From Dehalococcoidia bacterium (GTDB lineage Bacteria > Chloroflexota > Dehalococcoidia > Bin125), in contig JAJEJC010000009.1 in NCBI GenBank assembly GCA_022828105.1, positions 62,001 to 126,000 of the forward strand: a stretch of 64,000 bases of DNA, given 5' to 3'. The notes below the pieces were generated by a model. That model searched no databases, was not told the origin of the DNA, and saw only the letters and a list, made by a program, of their open reading frames with translations. This document shows positions 42,868 through 52,089 of the stretch, in pieces (the stretch's first letter is position 1; the number at the start of each line of letters is the position of its first letter). The position numbers were made by a program, and so were the translations under genes.

Positions 42868-44256
42868 ATGACCGAAGCGAACGATTCGATCAATCTGATC
42901 CCGACGCCCGCCGCCGAACGGGCAGGCGATGCGGTCGAAGACAAGCCGCGCAGGGCGCGCCGCGCCACGACGCGCCGGCGGAGGTCACCGTTTTGTACGG
43001 TCGAAGAGGCGATCCAGGCCTTCGCCAACGGCGAACCGTTGATCATCACCGACGACGAAGATCGGGAGAACGAGGGCGATCTCGCTCTGCCGGCGCAGTT
43101 CGTGACTTCCGACACGATCAACTTCATGGCCGTGAACGGCCGCGGCCTGATCTGTGTGGCGATGGACGGTCAGATCCTCGATCGCCTGGGTCTGCGCCTG
43201 ATGGTTGACCAGGGTTCCAACACGGCGCCGCTGGGTACCGCATTCACGGTCTCCGTCGAGGCGCGTTCGGGCGTCACGACGGGCATCTCGGCGTCCGACC
43301 GGGCGCGCACGGTGCAGGTGCTGATGGATCCCCACGCCACGTCGGATGATCTGGTCTCGCCCGGCCACATGTTCCCGCTGCGCGCTCGCGACGGCGGCAC
43401 GCTGGTCCGGGCCGGTCAGACCGAGGCGTCGGTTGACCTCTGCCGCCTGGCCGGCTTGCAGCCGGGCGCCGTGATCTGCGAGATCATGAAACGCAACGGC
43501 GAGATGGCCCGGCTGCCGGACCTCGTCCGATTCTCGCGCCGACACAAGATCAAGATCGTGTCGGTCGAGCAGATCATCCAGTACCGCCTGCGCACCGAGA
43601 TGCTTGTCGAGCAAGTCTCCGAGGCGAAGCTGCCTACGCCGCTGGGGACCTGGCGGTTGGTGGGCTACCGGACCAAGGACCAGACGGAGGAACACGTCGC
43701 GCTCGTGATGGGCAATGTTCGCGGCCAGGAACCGATCCTCGTGCGCGTGCATTCGCAGTGCCTGACCGGGGATGTATTCAGTTCACAACGCTGCGACTGC
43801 GGCGAGCAGCTCGATATCGCCATGCGCCGGGTCGCCGAAGAGCGCCGCGGCGTGATCATCTACATGGCGCAGGAGGGTCGCGGGATCGGTCTGCACAACA
43901 AGATTGCGGCCTATGCGCTGCAGGACCAGGGAATGGACACGGTTGAGGCGAACCTGGCGCTGGGATTCTCGGCCGACCGCCGCGACTACGGGATCGGGAT
44001 GCAGATACTGCGCGATTTGGGCGTTCAGCGAATTCGGTTGATGACCAACAATCCGGCAAAACGGCACGGACTGGCCGGCTATGGACTCGAGGTCGTCGAG
44101 CGGGTGCCGGTCATCGCGCCGGCCAACCCGCACAACGTGCGCTATCTCTCGGTCAAGCAGGAGAAGATGGGCCATCTGCTCGACTCCGACGCATTGGATC
44201 CGGCCGGTTCGGCTGACGACGGCGGGTCTCCGACGCGCCGATCGGCAATCGGCTGA
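42868..44256 (+). CDS. ribBA: Bifunctional 3,4-dihydroxy-2-butanone-4-phosphate synthase / GTP cyclohydrolase II
   Basis: Start ATG at 42868 (MTEANDSINLIPTPAAERAG) follows GAGAGG; ATG 42859 is possible. The RibB part has EPLIITDDEDRENEGDLALP (about 50-70) and the RibA part (about 250-460) has the zinc site CLTGDVFSSQRCDCGEQLD and GRGIGLHNKIAAYALQDQG. Length 462 fits the fusion, with a basic N-terminal extension of about 45 residues. It makes both precursors of riboflavin from ribulose-5-phosphate and GTP. Confidence 0.94.
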   Translation: MTEANDSINLIPTPAAERAGDAVEDKPRRARRATTRRRRSPFCTVEEAIQAFANGEPLIITDDEDRENEGDLALPAQFVTSDTINFMAVNGRGLICVAMDGQILDRLGLRLMVDQGSNTAPLGTAFTVSVEARSGVTTGISASDRARTVQVLMDPHATSDDLVSPGHMFPLRARDGGTLVRAGQTEASVDLCRLAGLQPGAVICEIMKRNGEMARLPDLVRFSRRHKIKIVSVEQIIQYRLRTEMLVEQVSEAKLPTPLGTWRLVGYRTKDQTEEHVALVMGNVRGQEPILVRVHSQCLTGDVFSSQRCDCGEQLDIAMRRVAEERRGVIIYMAQEGRGIGLHNKIAAYALQDQGMDTVEANLALGFSADRRDYGIGMQILRDLGVQRIRLMTNNPAKRHGLAGYGLEVVERVPVIAPANPHNVRYLSVKQEKMGHLLDSDALDPAGSADDGGSPTRRSAIG

Positions 44257-44273
44257 GACGAACGAGCGAGTCG

Positions 44274-44762
44274 ATGCCGAGGATTCACGACGGCGCAGCC
44301 AACCCCGATCCGGAGCACGGCCCAGCCAGCGGCCTGCGTTTTGCCGTGGTGGTCAGCCGCTTCAACGACTTCGTCACGAGCAAGCTGCTGGACGGCTGCA
44401 TCGATCACCTTGAAGAGCACGGCGCGGACACGGACGAAATCGACATCTACTGGGTGCCTGGCGCGTTCGAGATTCCGATTGCCGCGCAGCAGTGCGCGCG
44501 GATCGGCCGCTTCGACGCCGTGATCTGCCTGGGCGCGGTGATCGAGGGCGAGACGGACCATTACCGCCTGGTCGTGGACGGCGCGATGGAGGGCATCTTG
44601 CGGGTCGGGCTGGACACGGGCGTACCGGTGATCTTCGAGGTGCTGGCCACGCAGACAGTGGCGCTGGCCCTCGCCAGAGCCGGAGGCTCGGCCGGCAACA
44701 AGGGCGAAGAAGCCGCCCAGGCCGCGATCGAGATTGTGCGCCTCCTGCGGACGATTGAGTAG
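44274..44762 (+). CDS. ribH: 6,7-dimethyl-8-ribityllumazine synthase
   Basis: The 162-residue protein has the lumazine synthase motifs: FAVVVSRFNDFVTSKLLDG (substrate-binding Phe/Asn region, about 23-41), WVPGAFEIPIAAQQCA, CLGAVIEGETDHY with the catalytic His (about 99) and NKGEEAAQAAIEI. It joins the pyrimidine and the butanone phosphate. It is the last gene of the rib cluster and converges on the selenoprotein-like genes. Confidence 0.93.
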   Translation: MPRIHDGAANPDPEHGPASGLRFAVVVSRFNDFVTSKLLDGCIDHLEEHGADTDEIDIYWVPGAFEIPIAAQQCARIGRFDAVICLGAVIEGETDHYRLVVDGAMEGILRVGLDTGVPVIFEVLATQTVALALARAGGSAGNKGEEAAQAAIEIVRLLRTIE

Positions 44763-44781
44763 CTACTGGCGTCGCGGCTGG

Positions 44782-45870
44782 CTAGTCGAAGGTGTTGCCT
44801 CGGCTGCGGAAGGTGTCGATGCCGAGGCCGTCTCTCCACTTGGCCGATTCCTGGCGGGAGAACGGATCGAGGGGGATGCCGCAGCCGTCGGCGATGCGGA
44901 CCATGCGCTGGAAGTTGGCAATGGTTGCGGCGCAGTCGACGACGGCGTCGGGGCCCATCTCGGCGTTGAGCGCTTCACGCGCCGCGGCAAGATCCGGGGT
45001 GCGGCCGACGGCCGCGTCGGAGTAACGCAGCAGGGCTTCTCCGTGCTCGACGCCGCTGTCGACCTCGTTGCGGACCGTGCCATTGAGGTTCAGGGCGTCG
45101 TTGTCCTGGCTGCTCCGACCGAGCAGCATCACGTGGGAAATCGTTCAATAGAAGCACTCGTTGAGGGCCGAGACTCGGGCCGCGACCAGTTCGCGCTGGG
45201 GGCGGGTGAGGACGCGGTAGGGTTCCTGTTCGGCGGCGATTTCGATCCAGCTCAGGTAGTGCGCGTCGAAGAGGTCGCTGAGCCAGCGGACGCTGTCGGG
45301 GTGCAGGCTCATCGCCGCGCGGACGTTGGCGCTGCGCTCGCTGCCGCCGTAGATGTCGGCTTCGGGCTCGTCCAGGTCCTCGGGCTGGATGGTCGGCGGC
45401 CAACTGCCGTGGTCCTTCGCGCCGGCGGGACGGATCCTGGACGGCTGGCCCGGCAGCGGATCGGGCAGCGGTTCCAGGTCGATCTCGAGGGCGCGATGGA
45501 ACTCGTCGATCGACCAGACGTGGACGACGACGCCGAGCAGCTCGATGTAGTGCGCGTCGGACATGCCTTCGGCGCTGATCGTCTCGTCGTACCACTCGCG
45601 GGTCACATTGGGCAGGTCGCCGATCAGCTTGTGCACGGCGAAGACGGCGGTGTCGGGCAGGTCGGCCGGCCCAGGTCCGGGATCGGGCAGGCTGTCGACC
45701 AGAGCGGAGGCGCGGCGGCACTCGGCGGCGATGCTGATTCGCTCGGCGCCGGTCCACCACTCGCCGGGCTCGGCCAGCATCGTCCAACTGCGGCGGTGGG
45801 CGGCAGCCATGCGCTCGAGCACGGGCCAGGATGTGTGCTGGTATGCGAATGGGGCGGTCATCGTGGTCAT
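44782..45870 (-). CDS. Candidate selenoprotein A, AhpD/CMD-like, CxxU motif
   Basis: Two open parts in the same frame are separated only by a TGA at 45145-45147. The sequence is RVSALNECFY-TGA-TISHV: the stop lies at the second Cys of the AhpD/carboxymuconolactone decarboxylase CxxC-x3-H site, giving CxxU. Reading through gives 362 residues. A 7-bp hairpin GCTGCTC-ggtcg-GAGCAGC (45109-45127) starts 17 nt after the UGA, as a bacterial SECIS would. The part after the UGA (ANFQRMVRIADGCGIPLD) matches the paralog downstream. RBS AAGGAG precedes the ATG. It probably reduces peroxides or thiols. Needs SelB and tRNA-Sec, not in the window. Confidence 0.8.
45109..45127 (-). promoter_or_regulatory. 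SECIS-like hairpin downstream of the UGA in gene A
   Basis: A perfect 7-bp stem, GCTGCTC/GAGCAGC, closes a GGTCG loop and begins 17 nt after the in-frame UGA. Bacterial SECIS elements lie just downstream of the UGA and have a G among the first two loop nucleotides; this meets both. It could recruit SelB. Confidence 0.65.
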
Positions 45871-45924
45871 CGCGGGCTCCTTGCTCCGGGTCAGTGCTGC
45901 GGGCCGTCCTTCTAGGTCGTATTG

Positions 45925-46983
45925 CTAGGTGGTGTTGGCAGCGGAGGCGTACTCGTGCAGGCCGAGATCCTCGCGGACGTCGTCGGTGGCGTCGCGGGTG
46001 AATTCGTCTAGTGGGATGCCGCAGCCGTCGGCGATCCGCACCATCCGCTGGAAGTTGGCGACCACGCCGGCAGCGTCGACCAGTTCCTGCGGGCCGAGTT
46101 CCGCGACAATCCGGTCGCGCAGGCCGGGCAGCGCGTCGGTCCGCCGGACGGCGGCCTCGGCGAAGGCGGTCAGCAGACCGCCGTGCGGCACGCCGGAGTC
46201 GGAGTCGGCAGCGACCGCGCCTTGCAGATTGAGGCTGTCCAGGCTGCCGCTTCGTTTGCTGCTCTCACGGAGCATGCGCACGTGCGAGGCGGTTCAATAG
46301 AAGCACTCGTTAAGGGCCGAGACGCGCGCGGCGATCAGCTCGATCTGCGGTCGCGAGATGGCGCGCAGCGGGTCGGGCCGGCGCATCTCGGCGAAGGACA
46401 GATAGTGACCCTCGGAGAGGTCGTGCAGCCAGCGCACGTTCTCGGGAATCAGCGAGAGCGCCGAGATCACGTTGGCGCCCCACTCCAGCGGTCCGTAGAG
46501 CATCTGATCGTCGGGGCGCAGGCCGGCTTTGGGCACGAGCGGCGGCCAGGAGTCGCGCTGCTCGGCCAACGCCGGGCGCTGTCTGCTCGGCTCGCCGGAG
46601 ACGGGCTCCGGCAGCGGTTCCAGTTCAAGACCAAGCGCACGGTGGAACTCGTCAACCGAGAGCGCGTGGACGACGACGGCGACGAGCTCGACGTAGCGGT
46701 CCTCGGTCATGCCCTGGGCCGCGACGATTTCGTCGTACCACTCGCGGCTGAGGTTGGCGTTGTCGACGACCAGCTTCTGGATCGCGTGGACAGCCGCCTC
46801 CGGCAGCAGCTCGCTGCGGGCGGCCTCAAAGTCCCGAGCGGCGCGGCCGATTCGAGCGATCTCGACTCGCTCCGCGCCGGTCCACCAGCGGCCGGGACGA
46901 GCGATCATGTTCCAGCTCATCCGCTGGGACGCGATCGTCTTCTCGCGGATGGGCAGGTCGACGCCCGCGTACTCGAATGCCAT
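45925..46983 (-). CDS. Candidate selenoprotein B, AhpD/CMD-like, CxxU motif
   Basis: Same arrangement as the adjacent gene: RVSALNECFY-TGA-TASHV with the TGA at 46294-46296 in frame, giving CxxU-x3-H. Readthrough yields 352 residues. Both halves align with gene A: REWYDEIVAAQGMTEDRYVELVAVV before the UGA and VANFQRMVRIADGCGIPLDEF after it. A hairpin TGCTC-cgtga-GAGCA (46260-46274) begins 19 nt after the UGA. RBS GAGGTG precedes the ATG. The two genes are tandem duplicates 54 bp apart, and the conservation past the UGA argues against a real stop. Confidence 0.8.
46260..46274 (-). promoter_or_regulatory. SECIS-like hairpin downstream of the UGA in gene B
   Basis: Stem TGCTC/GAGCA with loop CGTGA starts 19 nt after the in-frame UGA. 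The stem is shorter (5 bp) than in gene A, but position and the G at loop position 2 agree with bacterial SECIS rules, and the sequence differs from gene A while the fold is kept. Confidence 0.6.
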
Positions 46984-47060
46984 CTATTCACCTCGCCGCC
47001 TGTCGAGAAGAGTAGCGTTTAGCGGACGTATCTCCGCGAACGCAAACAGGAGCAGGCAAG

Positions 47061-47852
47061 ATGGCTCAGACACTGGATGTCACCGGCGGTCAGTTGGTCT
47101 ACGACGAGTTCGGCGAGGGCCCGGAGACGATCGTCTTCGTCCACGGCGCGGGCGGCAATCATCTGAGCTGGTGGCAGCAGATCCCGGTCTACCGCGAGCG
47201 CTTCCGCTGCGTGACATACGAGGTGCGAGGTTGGGGCCAGAGCCGCGACGACTCCGGCGAGGGGCGCAGGGCATTCGCCCGCGATCTGGGTGAACTAATG
47301 GATGCGCTCGGTATTGCCGAGGCAGTGCTGGTCGGCCAATCAATGGGCGGATTCACGATCCTGCCCTTTGCTGTGCGCAATCCACAGCGCGTGCGCGGCC
47401 TGTTGATGGCCGACACCTTTCTCGGCATTGACGCGCCGGAGCTGATCGAGGAGATGCGCCAGGCGGTGCAGGCGGCCCAGGACAACCAGGAGAGCGGCGG
47501 GCTGACGCGCATGGTCGGCCCGGCCTACCTGCGGCGCAATCCGAACGGCGTGTTTCTCTACAACCAGATTCGGGGGCTGAATCCGCCGCCCGATCCCAGT
47601 CAGTCGCTCTCCTTCGGGCAGGACGACGGCGCGGTCGCGAAGGCTGAACTGAGCGCGCTGACCATGCCGGTCTTCTTCCTGGCCGGGGCCGAGGACGCGA
47701 TCATCCCGGCCGAACTGATCGAACGCGCCGCCGAGATGGTGCCCGGCGCGCAGTACTTCCAGATTCCCCTGGCGGGACACAGCGTCTACTGGGAACAACC
47801 CGAAGACTTCAACCGCATCCTTGACGCGCTGCTGGCCGAGGCGTTCGCCTGA
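47061..47852 (+). CDS. Alpha/beta-fold hydrolase
   Basis: The 263-residue protein has the hydrolase core: FVHGAGGNHLSW (oxyanion region, about 26-37), the nucleophile elbow GQSMGGFT (Ser about 94), acid AGAEDAIIP (Asp about 213) and AGHSVYWEQP (His about 241). It is soluble with no signal peptide. Substrate unknown; the position ahead of an enoyl-CoA hydratase and a CoA-transferase suggests a role in organic-acid catabolism. Spacing of 48 bp to the hydratase. Confidence 0.8.
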   Translation: MAQTLDVTGGQLVYDEFGEGPETIVFVHGAGGNHLSWWQQIPVYRERFRCVTYEVRGWGQSRDDSGEGRRAFARDLGELMDALGIAEAVLVGQSMGGFTILPFAVRNPQRVRGLLMADTFLGIDAPELIEEMRQAVQAAQDNQESGGLTRMVGPAYLRRNPNGVFLYNQIRGLNPPPDPSQSLSFGQDDGAVAKAELSALTMPVFFLAGAEDAIIPAELIERAAEMVPGAQYFQIPLAGHSVYWEQPEDFNRILDALLAEAFA

Positions 47853-47900
47853 GCGGAGCGCTGGTAGCCTCAATACAGTTCGCGCGAGTTCGAGACGAGG

Positions 47901-48728
47901 ATGCCCGTGACCTACCACGAAGTGATCTATGAGCCCGGACCCGTGGCTCGGGTGATCATGAGTCGACCCGAATACCGCAATGCGCAGTCGCGCCTGCTGT
48001 TGGAGGAGATCGACGCCGCGTTCCAGGAGGCGGTTGACGATCCTGAGGTGCTGGTGATCGTGCTGTCGGGCAACGGGCCCGACTTCTCGGCCGGGCACGA
48101 TCTGGGCTCGCCGCCGGAGCTGGCCGACCGCGAAATCCGCGGTTGGGACGAGGATTTCGTCGGCGTCTACGACCGTCAGCGCGACACGCGGATCACCAAC
48201 ACGATGCGCTGGCGCAACATTCCCAAGCCGACGATCGCGATGGTCCACGGCCGGTGCATCTTCGGCGGCTGGATGGTGGCCGCCTCAATGGACCTGATCT
48301 TCGCCTCGGACGACGCGCTGTTTCTGCCCTCGCACACACAGTACTTCTCCGCGCCCTGGGACCTGGGCGTTCGCAAGGCGAAGGAGATCCTGTTCCAGAA
48401 CCGCTTCATTCCCGCGCGGGAAGCGCAGGAGCTGGGCTTCGTCAACCAGGTCTATCCGGCCGATGTGCTCGAACGGAAGACGCTGGAGTACGCCCGTGAA
48501 GTGGCTGAGCGCTCGCCGATGGCGCTGCGTCAGATTAAGCACTCGATCAACAACATGCAGGACGGCCAGGGCTTCACCACGCACATCAACGCGAGTTTCA
48601 TGACCTACGCCGTGGGCGCGCGCTTTGGACAGCCCGATCCGCGCATGATGCAGGGCAAGCGCCAGCTCTCGCCGGTTGCGGAGGCGCTGGCCAAGCTCAA
48701 GCCCTGGCCGCGTTCGCGTCAGGACTGA
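47901..48728 (+). CDS. Enoyl-CoA hydratase/isomerase family protein
   Basis: The 275-residue crotonase-fold protein has the oxyanion-hole region SGNGPDFSAGHDLG (about 55-68) and CIFGGWMVAASMDLIFAS (about 118-135), and the C-terminal helices ERSPMALRQIKHSINNMQ. It hydrates or isomerises acyl-CoA thioesters. It is followed 14 bp later by a two-domain CoA-transferase on the same strand, and preceded by a hydrolase, so it probably belongs to the same catabolic operon. Confidence 0.85.
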   Translation: MPVTYHEVIYEPGPVARVIMSRPEYRNAQSRLLLEEIDAAFQEAVDDPEVLVIVLSGNGPDFSAGHDLGSPPELADREIRGWDEDFVGVYDRQRDTRITNTMRWRNIPKPTIAMVHGRCIFGGWMVAASMDLIFASDDALFLPSHTQYFSAPWDLGVRKAKEILFQNRFIPAREAQELGFVNQVYPADVLERKTLEYAREVAERSPMALRQIKHSINNMQDGQGFTTHINASFMTYAVGARFGQPDPRMMQGKRQLSPVAEALAKLKPWPRSRQD

Positions 48729-48742
48729 CGGAGACGCGGACG

Positions 48743-51076
48743 GTGAGCGACGCAGACCTGCTGGCGCATCTGCGGGTCGTCGAGGTCAGCCGCGACGTTC
48801 CGTCGGCTGCCTGCGCGCGCGAGTTCGCTCGCTGGGGCGCAGACGTGCGCTGTTTCGAGGCGCCCGGGTCGCGGCTTCGCGACGCAGCGCCGACAATCGA
48901 GCGCGACGGCGAACGGTACTCGCTGCTGCATCACTCGTTGATGATCGGCAAGACGCCGGCCGCAGGCGACTGGCGGTCGCAGCTTGACGAGGCCGACGTG
49001 CTGGTCAGCGACGCGCCACTCGCCGAACTTGGCGGCATTGCCGAGCAGTTTCCGGCGCTGATTGTTGTCCACTCATCCCCATTCGGGACGGACGGGCCGT
49101 ATGCGGACTACCTCGCCGACGATCTGATCGTGCAGGCGCTGTCGGGCTTCATGGGCACCAACGGTTTGGCCGGCCGCGAACCGCTTGCCGCGCCGGCCGC
49201 GATCATCCCGCGCGCGATCGGCATCCTGGGCGCGGTCGCGGCGTTGGCGGCGCTGCTCGATCGGATGCACTCAGGGCAAGGCGAATGGATCGAGCTGTCC
49301 GCGCAGGAGGCCTGCTCGACCCTGATCATGTCGCTGCGCTCCGAGTTCTCGGGCGTGGCCTTGCCCAGAGTCGGCGGCACGCCCGGCTGGGCTGAGGTGA
49401 TGCAGACCGCTGAGGGCTACATCACGCTCTCGCCCTGGTCGAAGGAGACGCTGCGCAATCTGCCGATCGCCTTCGGCGTAGAGCCGCCGCCGCCCGAACT
49501 GTTGGAGGGTGAGACGCGCTTCGCCGAGCAGCGGCCGTCCAAAGCCTACGTGCGACCGATCATCGAGTCGCTGGATGCTGAGACGATCTGGACGAAGCTG
49601 TCCGAACTGGGCTCGGTCATGGCGATGCACCGCTCGGCGCGGCAGTTGCTCGACGATCCGCAGCTCAGGGCGATTGAGTTCTTCCACGAAGAAGATGGGC
49701 TGACCGGCGCCGGCCGGGCGATGCGCGTGACGAAGAGCGAGCACGAGACGGCGCGGGTCGATCGTTTCGCACAGCGGGCGCGTCCGAAGTCGAGCACGGG
49801 GCCGCTGGACGGCCTGCGCGTGGTCGACTTCACGCATGCCTGGCTGGGTCCGTATGCGACGACGCTGTTGAGCGACCTCGGTGCCGAGGTGATCAAGGTC
49901 GAGGGACCGAAGCGTCCCGACCTCTGGCGCTACGACGCAGCCGAGCCGATGCGCGTCGTGTCGCCGGACGCCCATCCGCTCAATGTCCGGCCCAACTTCA
50001 ACATGGCCAATCGGGGCAAGCGCACGGTCTCGATCGCGCTCGACACCGACGAGGGCCGAGCAATCGCGCTGGACCTGATCGCGCACGCCGATGTTGTCTT
50101 GGAGAACTTCCGTCCGCGGGTGCTTGAGAATCTGCGCCTCACGCACACGCACATGCGCGAAGTAAATCCGCATGTTGCGCTGGTTTCGTTCTCGGGATTC
50201 GGGACCGGCGGTCCATACGACAACTTCCGCGCCAACGGCGGCACGACCGAGGGCAATGCCGGTTGGGACCTGCTCTACGGCTACGCCGGCGAGGCGCCGT
50301 TGATGCTGGGCACGATGCAGGCTGATCCGATCGTGGGCGCGCAGATGGCGGCGTCGGCGCTTGCGGCGGTGCTGGATGCGCAGCGGACGCAGGCGGCGGT
50401 CCATGTCGAGGGATCGATGTTCGAGTCCGCCGTCGCCTACATCGACGAGTACCTGTTGGCCGCATCGGCGGGCGCGGCAATGCCCGAGCGCAACGGCAAC
50501 CGCGTCCCCGGCGCCGCGCCGCATGAGTGCTTCCGCTGCGCCGACGGGGTCGACGGCTCGGACGAGTGGATTGCGATCGCCGTCCCCGACGACGCGACCT
50601 GGCTGCGGCTGGCGCAGATTGCCGGTCTGGATCGTCCAGAGTGGCGCACCGCAGCGGCGCGCAAGGCGGACGAGCGGGCGTTGGAGCTGGCGCTGACGGA
50701 CTGGACGCGCGGCTGGGAGGCGCAGACACTGCAGCATCGGCTGCAGGCAATCCGCGTGCCGGCAGCGGCGGTGCATTCGACGTTGAGTCACCTTCGAGAT
50801 CCGCAGCTCGCCGCCCGCGACTGGTGGCTGCATCTCACCCATCCCGACACCGGCACGCGCCAGTACCAGGGATTCCCCTGGCGGCTGCGGCGTCGGCCGG
50901 CGGGCTGCGATCGGCCGGCGCCGAGGATGGGCGAACACACGCTGGAGATCCTGCGCGGCACGCTCGGCTATGGGGACGAGCGAATCGACGCGCTGCTGGC
51001 CGACGGAGTGATCGCCGGTCTGACCGAGAAACGCGCGCCGGGCGAACCTGCGCCGCGGCCGATCAGTCCGCGCTGA
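48743..51076 (+). CDS. Two-domain CaiB/BaiF CoA-transferase family III protein
   Basis: The 777-residue protein starts at GTG 48743. Two family III domains: the first (about 1-350) includes FGTDGPYADYLADDLIVQAL and GQGEWIELSAQEACSTLI; the second (about 355-760) includes PLDGLRVVDFTHAWLGPYAT (about 354-373), LSDLGAEVIKVEGPKR, VLENFRPRVLENL and VSFSGFGTGGPYD. It is the second tandem-domain CoA-transferase in the window. Its place after the enoyl-CoA hydratase suggests that the operon activates an acid with CoA and then oxidises or hydrates it. Confidence 0.83.
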   Translation: MSDADLLAHLRVVEVSRDVPSAACAREFARWGADVRCFEAPGSRLRDAAPTIERDGERYSLLHHSLMIGKTPAAGDWRSQLDEADVLVSDAPLAELGGIAEQFPALIVVHSSPFGTDGPYADYLADDLIVQALSGFMGTNGLAGREPLAAPAAIIPRAIGILGAVAALAALLDRMHSGQGEWIELSAQEACSTLIMSLRSEFSGVALPRVGGTPGWAEVMQTAEGYITLSPWSKETLRNLPIAFGVEPPPPELLEGETRFAEQRPSKAYVRPIIESLDAETIWTKLSELGSVMAMHRSARQLLDDPQLRAIEFFHEEDGLTGAGRAMRVTKSEHETARVDRFAQRARPKSSTGPLDGLRVVDFTHAWLGPYATTLLSDLGAEVIKVEGPKRPDLWRYDAAEPMRVVSPDAHPLNVRPNFNMANRGKRTVSIALDTDEGRAIALDLIAHADVVLENFRPRVLENLRLTHTHMREVNPHVALVSFSGFGTGGPYDNFRANGGTTEGNAGWDLLYGYAGEAPLMLGTMQADPIVGAQMAASALAAVLDAQRTQAAVHVEGSMFESAVAYIDEYLLAASAGAAMPERNGNRVPGAAPHECFRCADGVDGSDEWIAIAVPDDATWLRLAQIAGLDRPEWRTAAARKADERALELALTDWTRGWEAQTLQHRLQAIRVPAAAVHSTLSHLRDPQLAARDWWLHLTHPDTGTRQYQGFPWRLRRRPAGCDRPAPRMGEHTLEILRGTLGYGDERIDALLADGVIAGLTEKRAPGEPAPRPISPR

Positions 51077-51083
51077 TCCGAGC

Positions 51084-52085
51084 TCAGAAGCCGAAGTTCT
51101 CGACAAGTCGGCAAGCCTCGGCGACCCAATCTCCGAGTCCGACGCGGCGACCGAGTTCGGGGCGCTCCCACTGCCAGCTAATCAGGACGAGATGGCGGAG
51201 CAGCAGGAACAGGGGCAGCCACGATTCCGCCTCCGTGCTGAACGGTCGGACTTCGCGGTAGCCGGCCATCATCGCCTGGTAGATGAGGTCGTAGTCGGGA
51301 CGTTGATCGAGCATGAATAGCGCGACCGCGAGATCGTACTGGTGCCAGCCCCAGCCGGCGTCGTCGAAGTCGAAGATCTGCAGCGCCCCGTCGGGTCGGA
51401 CCAGGACGTTGTGCGCGTGCAGATCGGCGTGGATCATGGAATAGGGCCCGTCTTGCGGGTCGAGACCACGCAGCATCTCGGCGATCGCCCGGCGCGCCTG
51501 GCCGAGAATCTCGCGCTGACTCGGCGTCAGTAGGGGGATGTCCCAGAAGCGGCCCCAGAAGGGTTCGCTGCCGACATAGCCCGGGATGTCGAAGGCGTGC
51601 CGTCTGAAGTCGTTGGGCGGCGTCCAGTCGATCGACTGGTTGTGGCAGGCGGCGATGATCCGGCCCATCTCGGCGAAGTGCGCAGCGACGCGGTTGGGGT
51701 CCTGCTCGCGCTCGACCACGCTACTCAGCAGCTCGCCCTCCATCCACTCAACCAGGCCGACGGCTCGGGTTGACTCGCCGTCGGGCGTGGGAATCGTCGC
51801 GTAGCCGGGTCCCGTCAGCGTGCGCACGCCTACAGGCACGTGAACTCCGGCTTTGTTCAGCGCCTCAGTCCAGACCAGTTCCGACTCCAGCTCCTGCAGC
51901 GTGTGATAGCCGGGACGGTGAATGCGCAGCGCGAACGCGCGGGTATCAGGCAAGACCAGCTTGAAGACGGTGTTCTCGCTGCGCGAGACCAGCTCGATCG
52001 CGTCGGGAGCGAGTCCCCAGTGCGGCAATGCGCGCTCGGCGATGTCTTGCAACTCCTCGTTGCTCAGATCGTTGGGTTCGAGCAT
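51084..52085 (-). CDS. APH-like kinase paired with a class III aminotransferase
   Basis: Start ATG at 52085 (MLEPNDLSNEELQDIAERAL) removes an upstream stretch that overlaps the neighbour's coding region. The catalytic loop is SMIHADLHAHNVLV (about 213-226) and the Mg-binding Asp is IFDFDDAGWGWHQYD (about 233-247). The N-lobe has SRSENTVFKLVLPD. 333 aa. It lies 4 bp after the class III aminotransferase. In animals and some bacteria such a pair (hydroxylysine kinase plus phospholyase) phosphorylates an amino alcohol and then eliminates phosphate and ammonia. That activity is inference here. Confidence 0.75.
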   Translation of the reverse strand: MLEPNDLSNEELQDIAERALPHWGLAPDAIELVSRSENTVFKLVLPDTRAFALRIHRPGYHTLQELESELVWTEALNKAGVHVPVGVRTLTGPGYATIPTPDGESTRAVGLVEWMEGELLSSVVEREQDPNRVAAHFAEMGRIIAACHNQSIDWTPPNDFRRHAFDIPGYVGSEPFWGRFWDIPLLTPSQREILGQARRAIAEMLRGLDPQDGPYSMIHADLHAHNVLVRPDGALQIFDFDDAGWGWHQYDLAVALFMLDQRPDYDLIYQAMMAGYREVRPFSTEAESWLPLFLLLRHLVLISWQWERPELGRRVGLGDWVAEACRLVENFGF

Positions 52086-52089
52086 CGAT

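Noticed and set aside
49271..51106. 611-codon minus-strand frame opposite the second CoA-transferase
   Set aside because: Shadow frame; the plus-strand gene has two clear family III domains.
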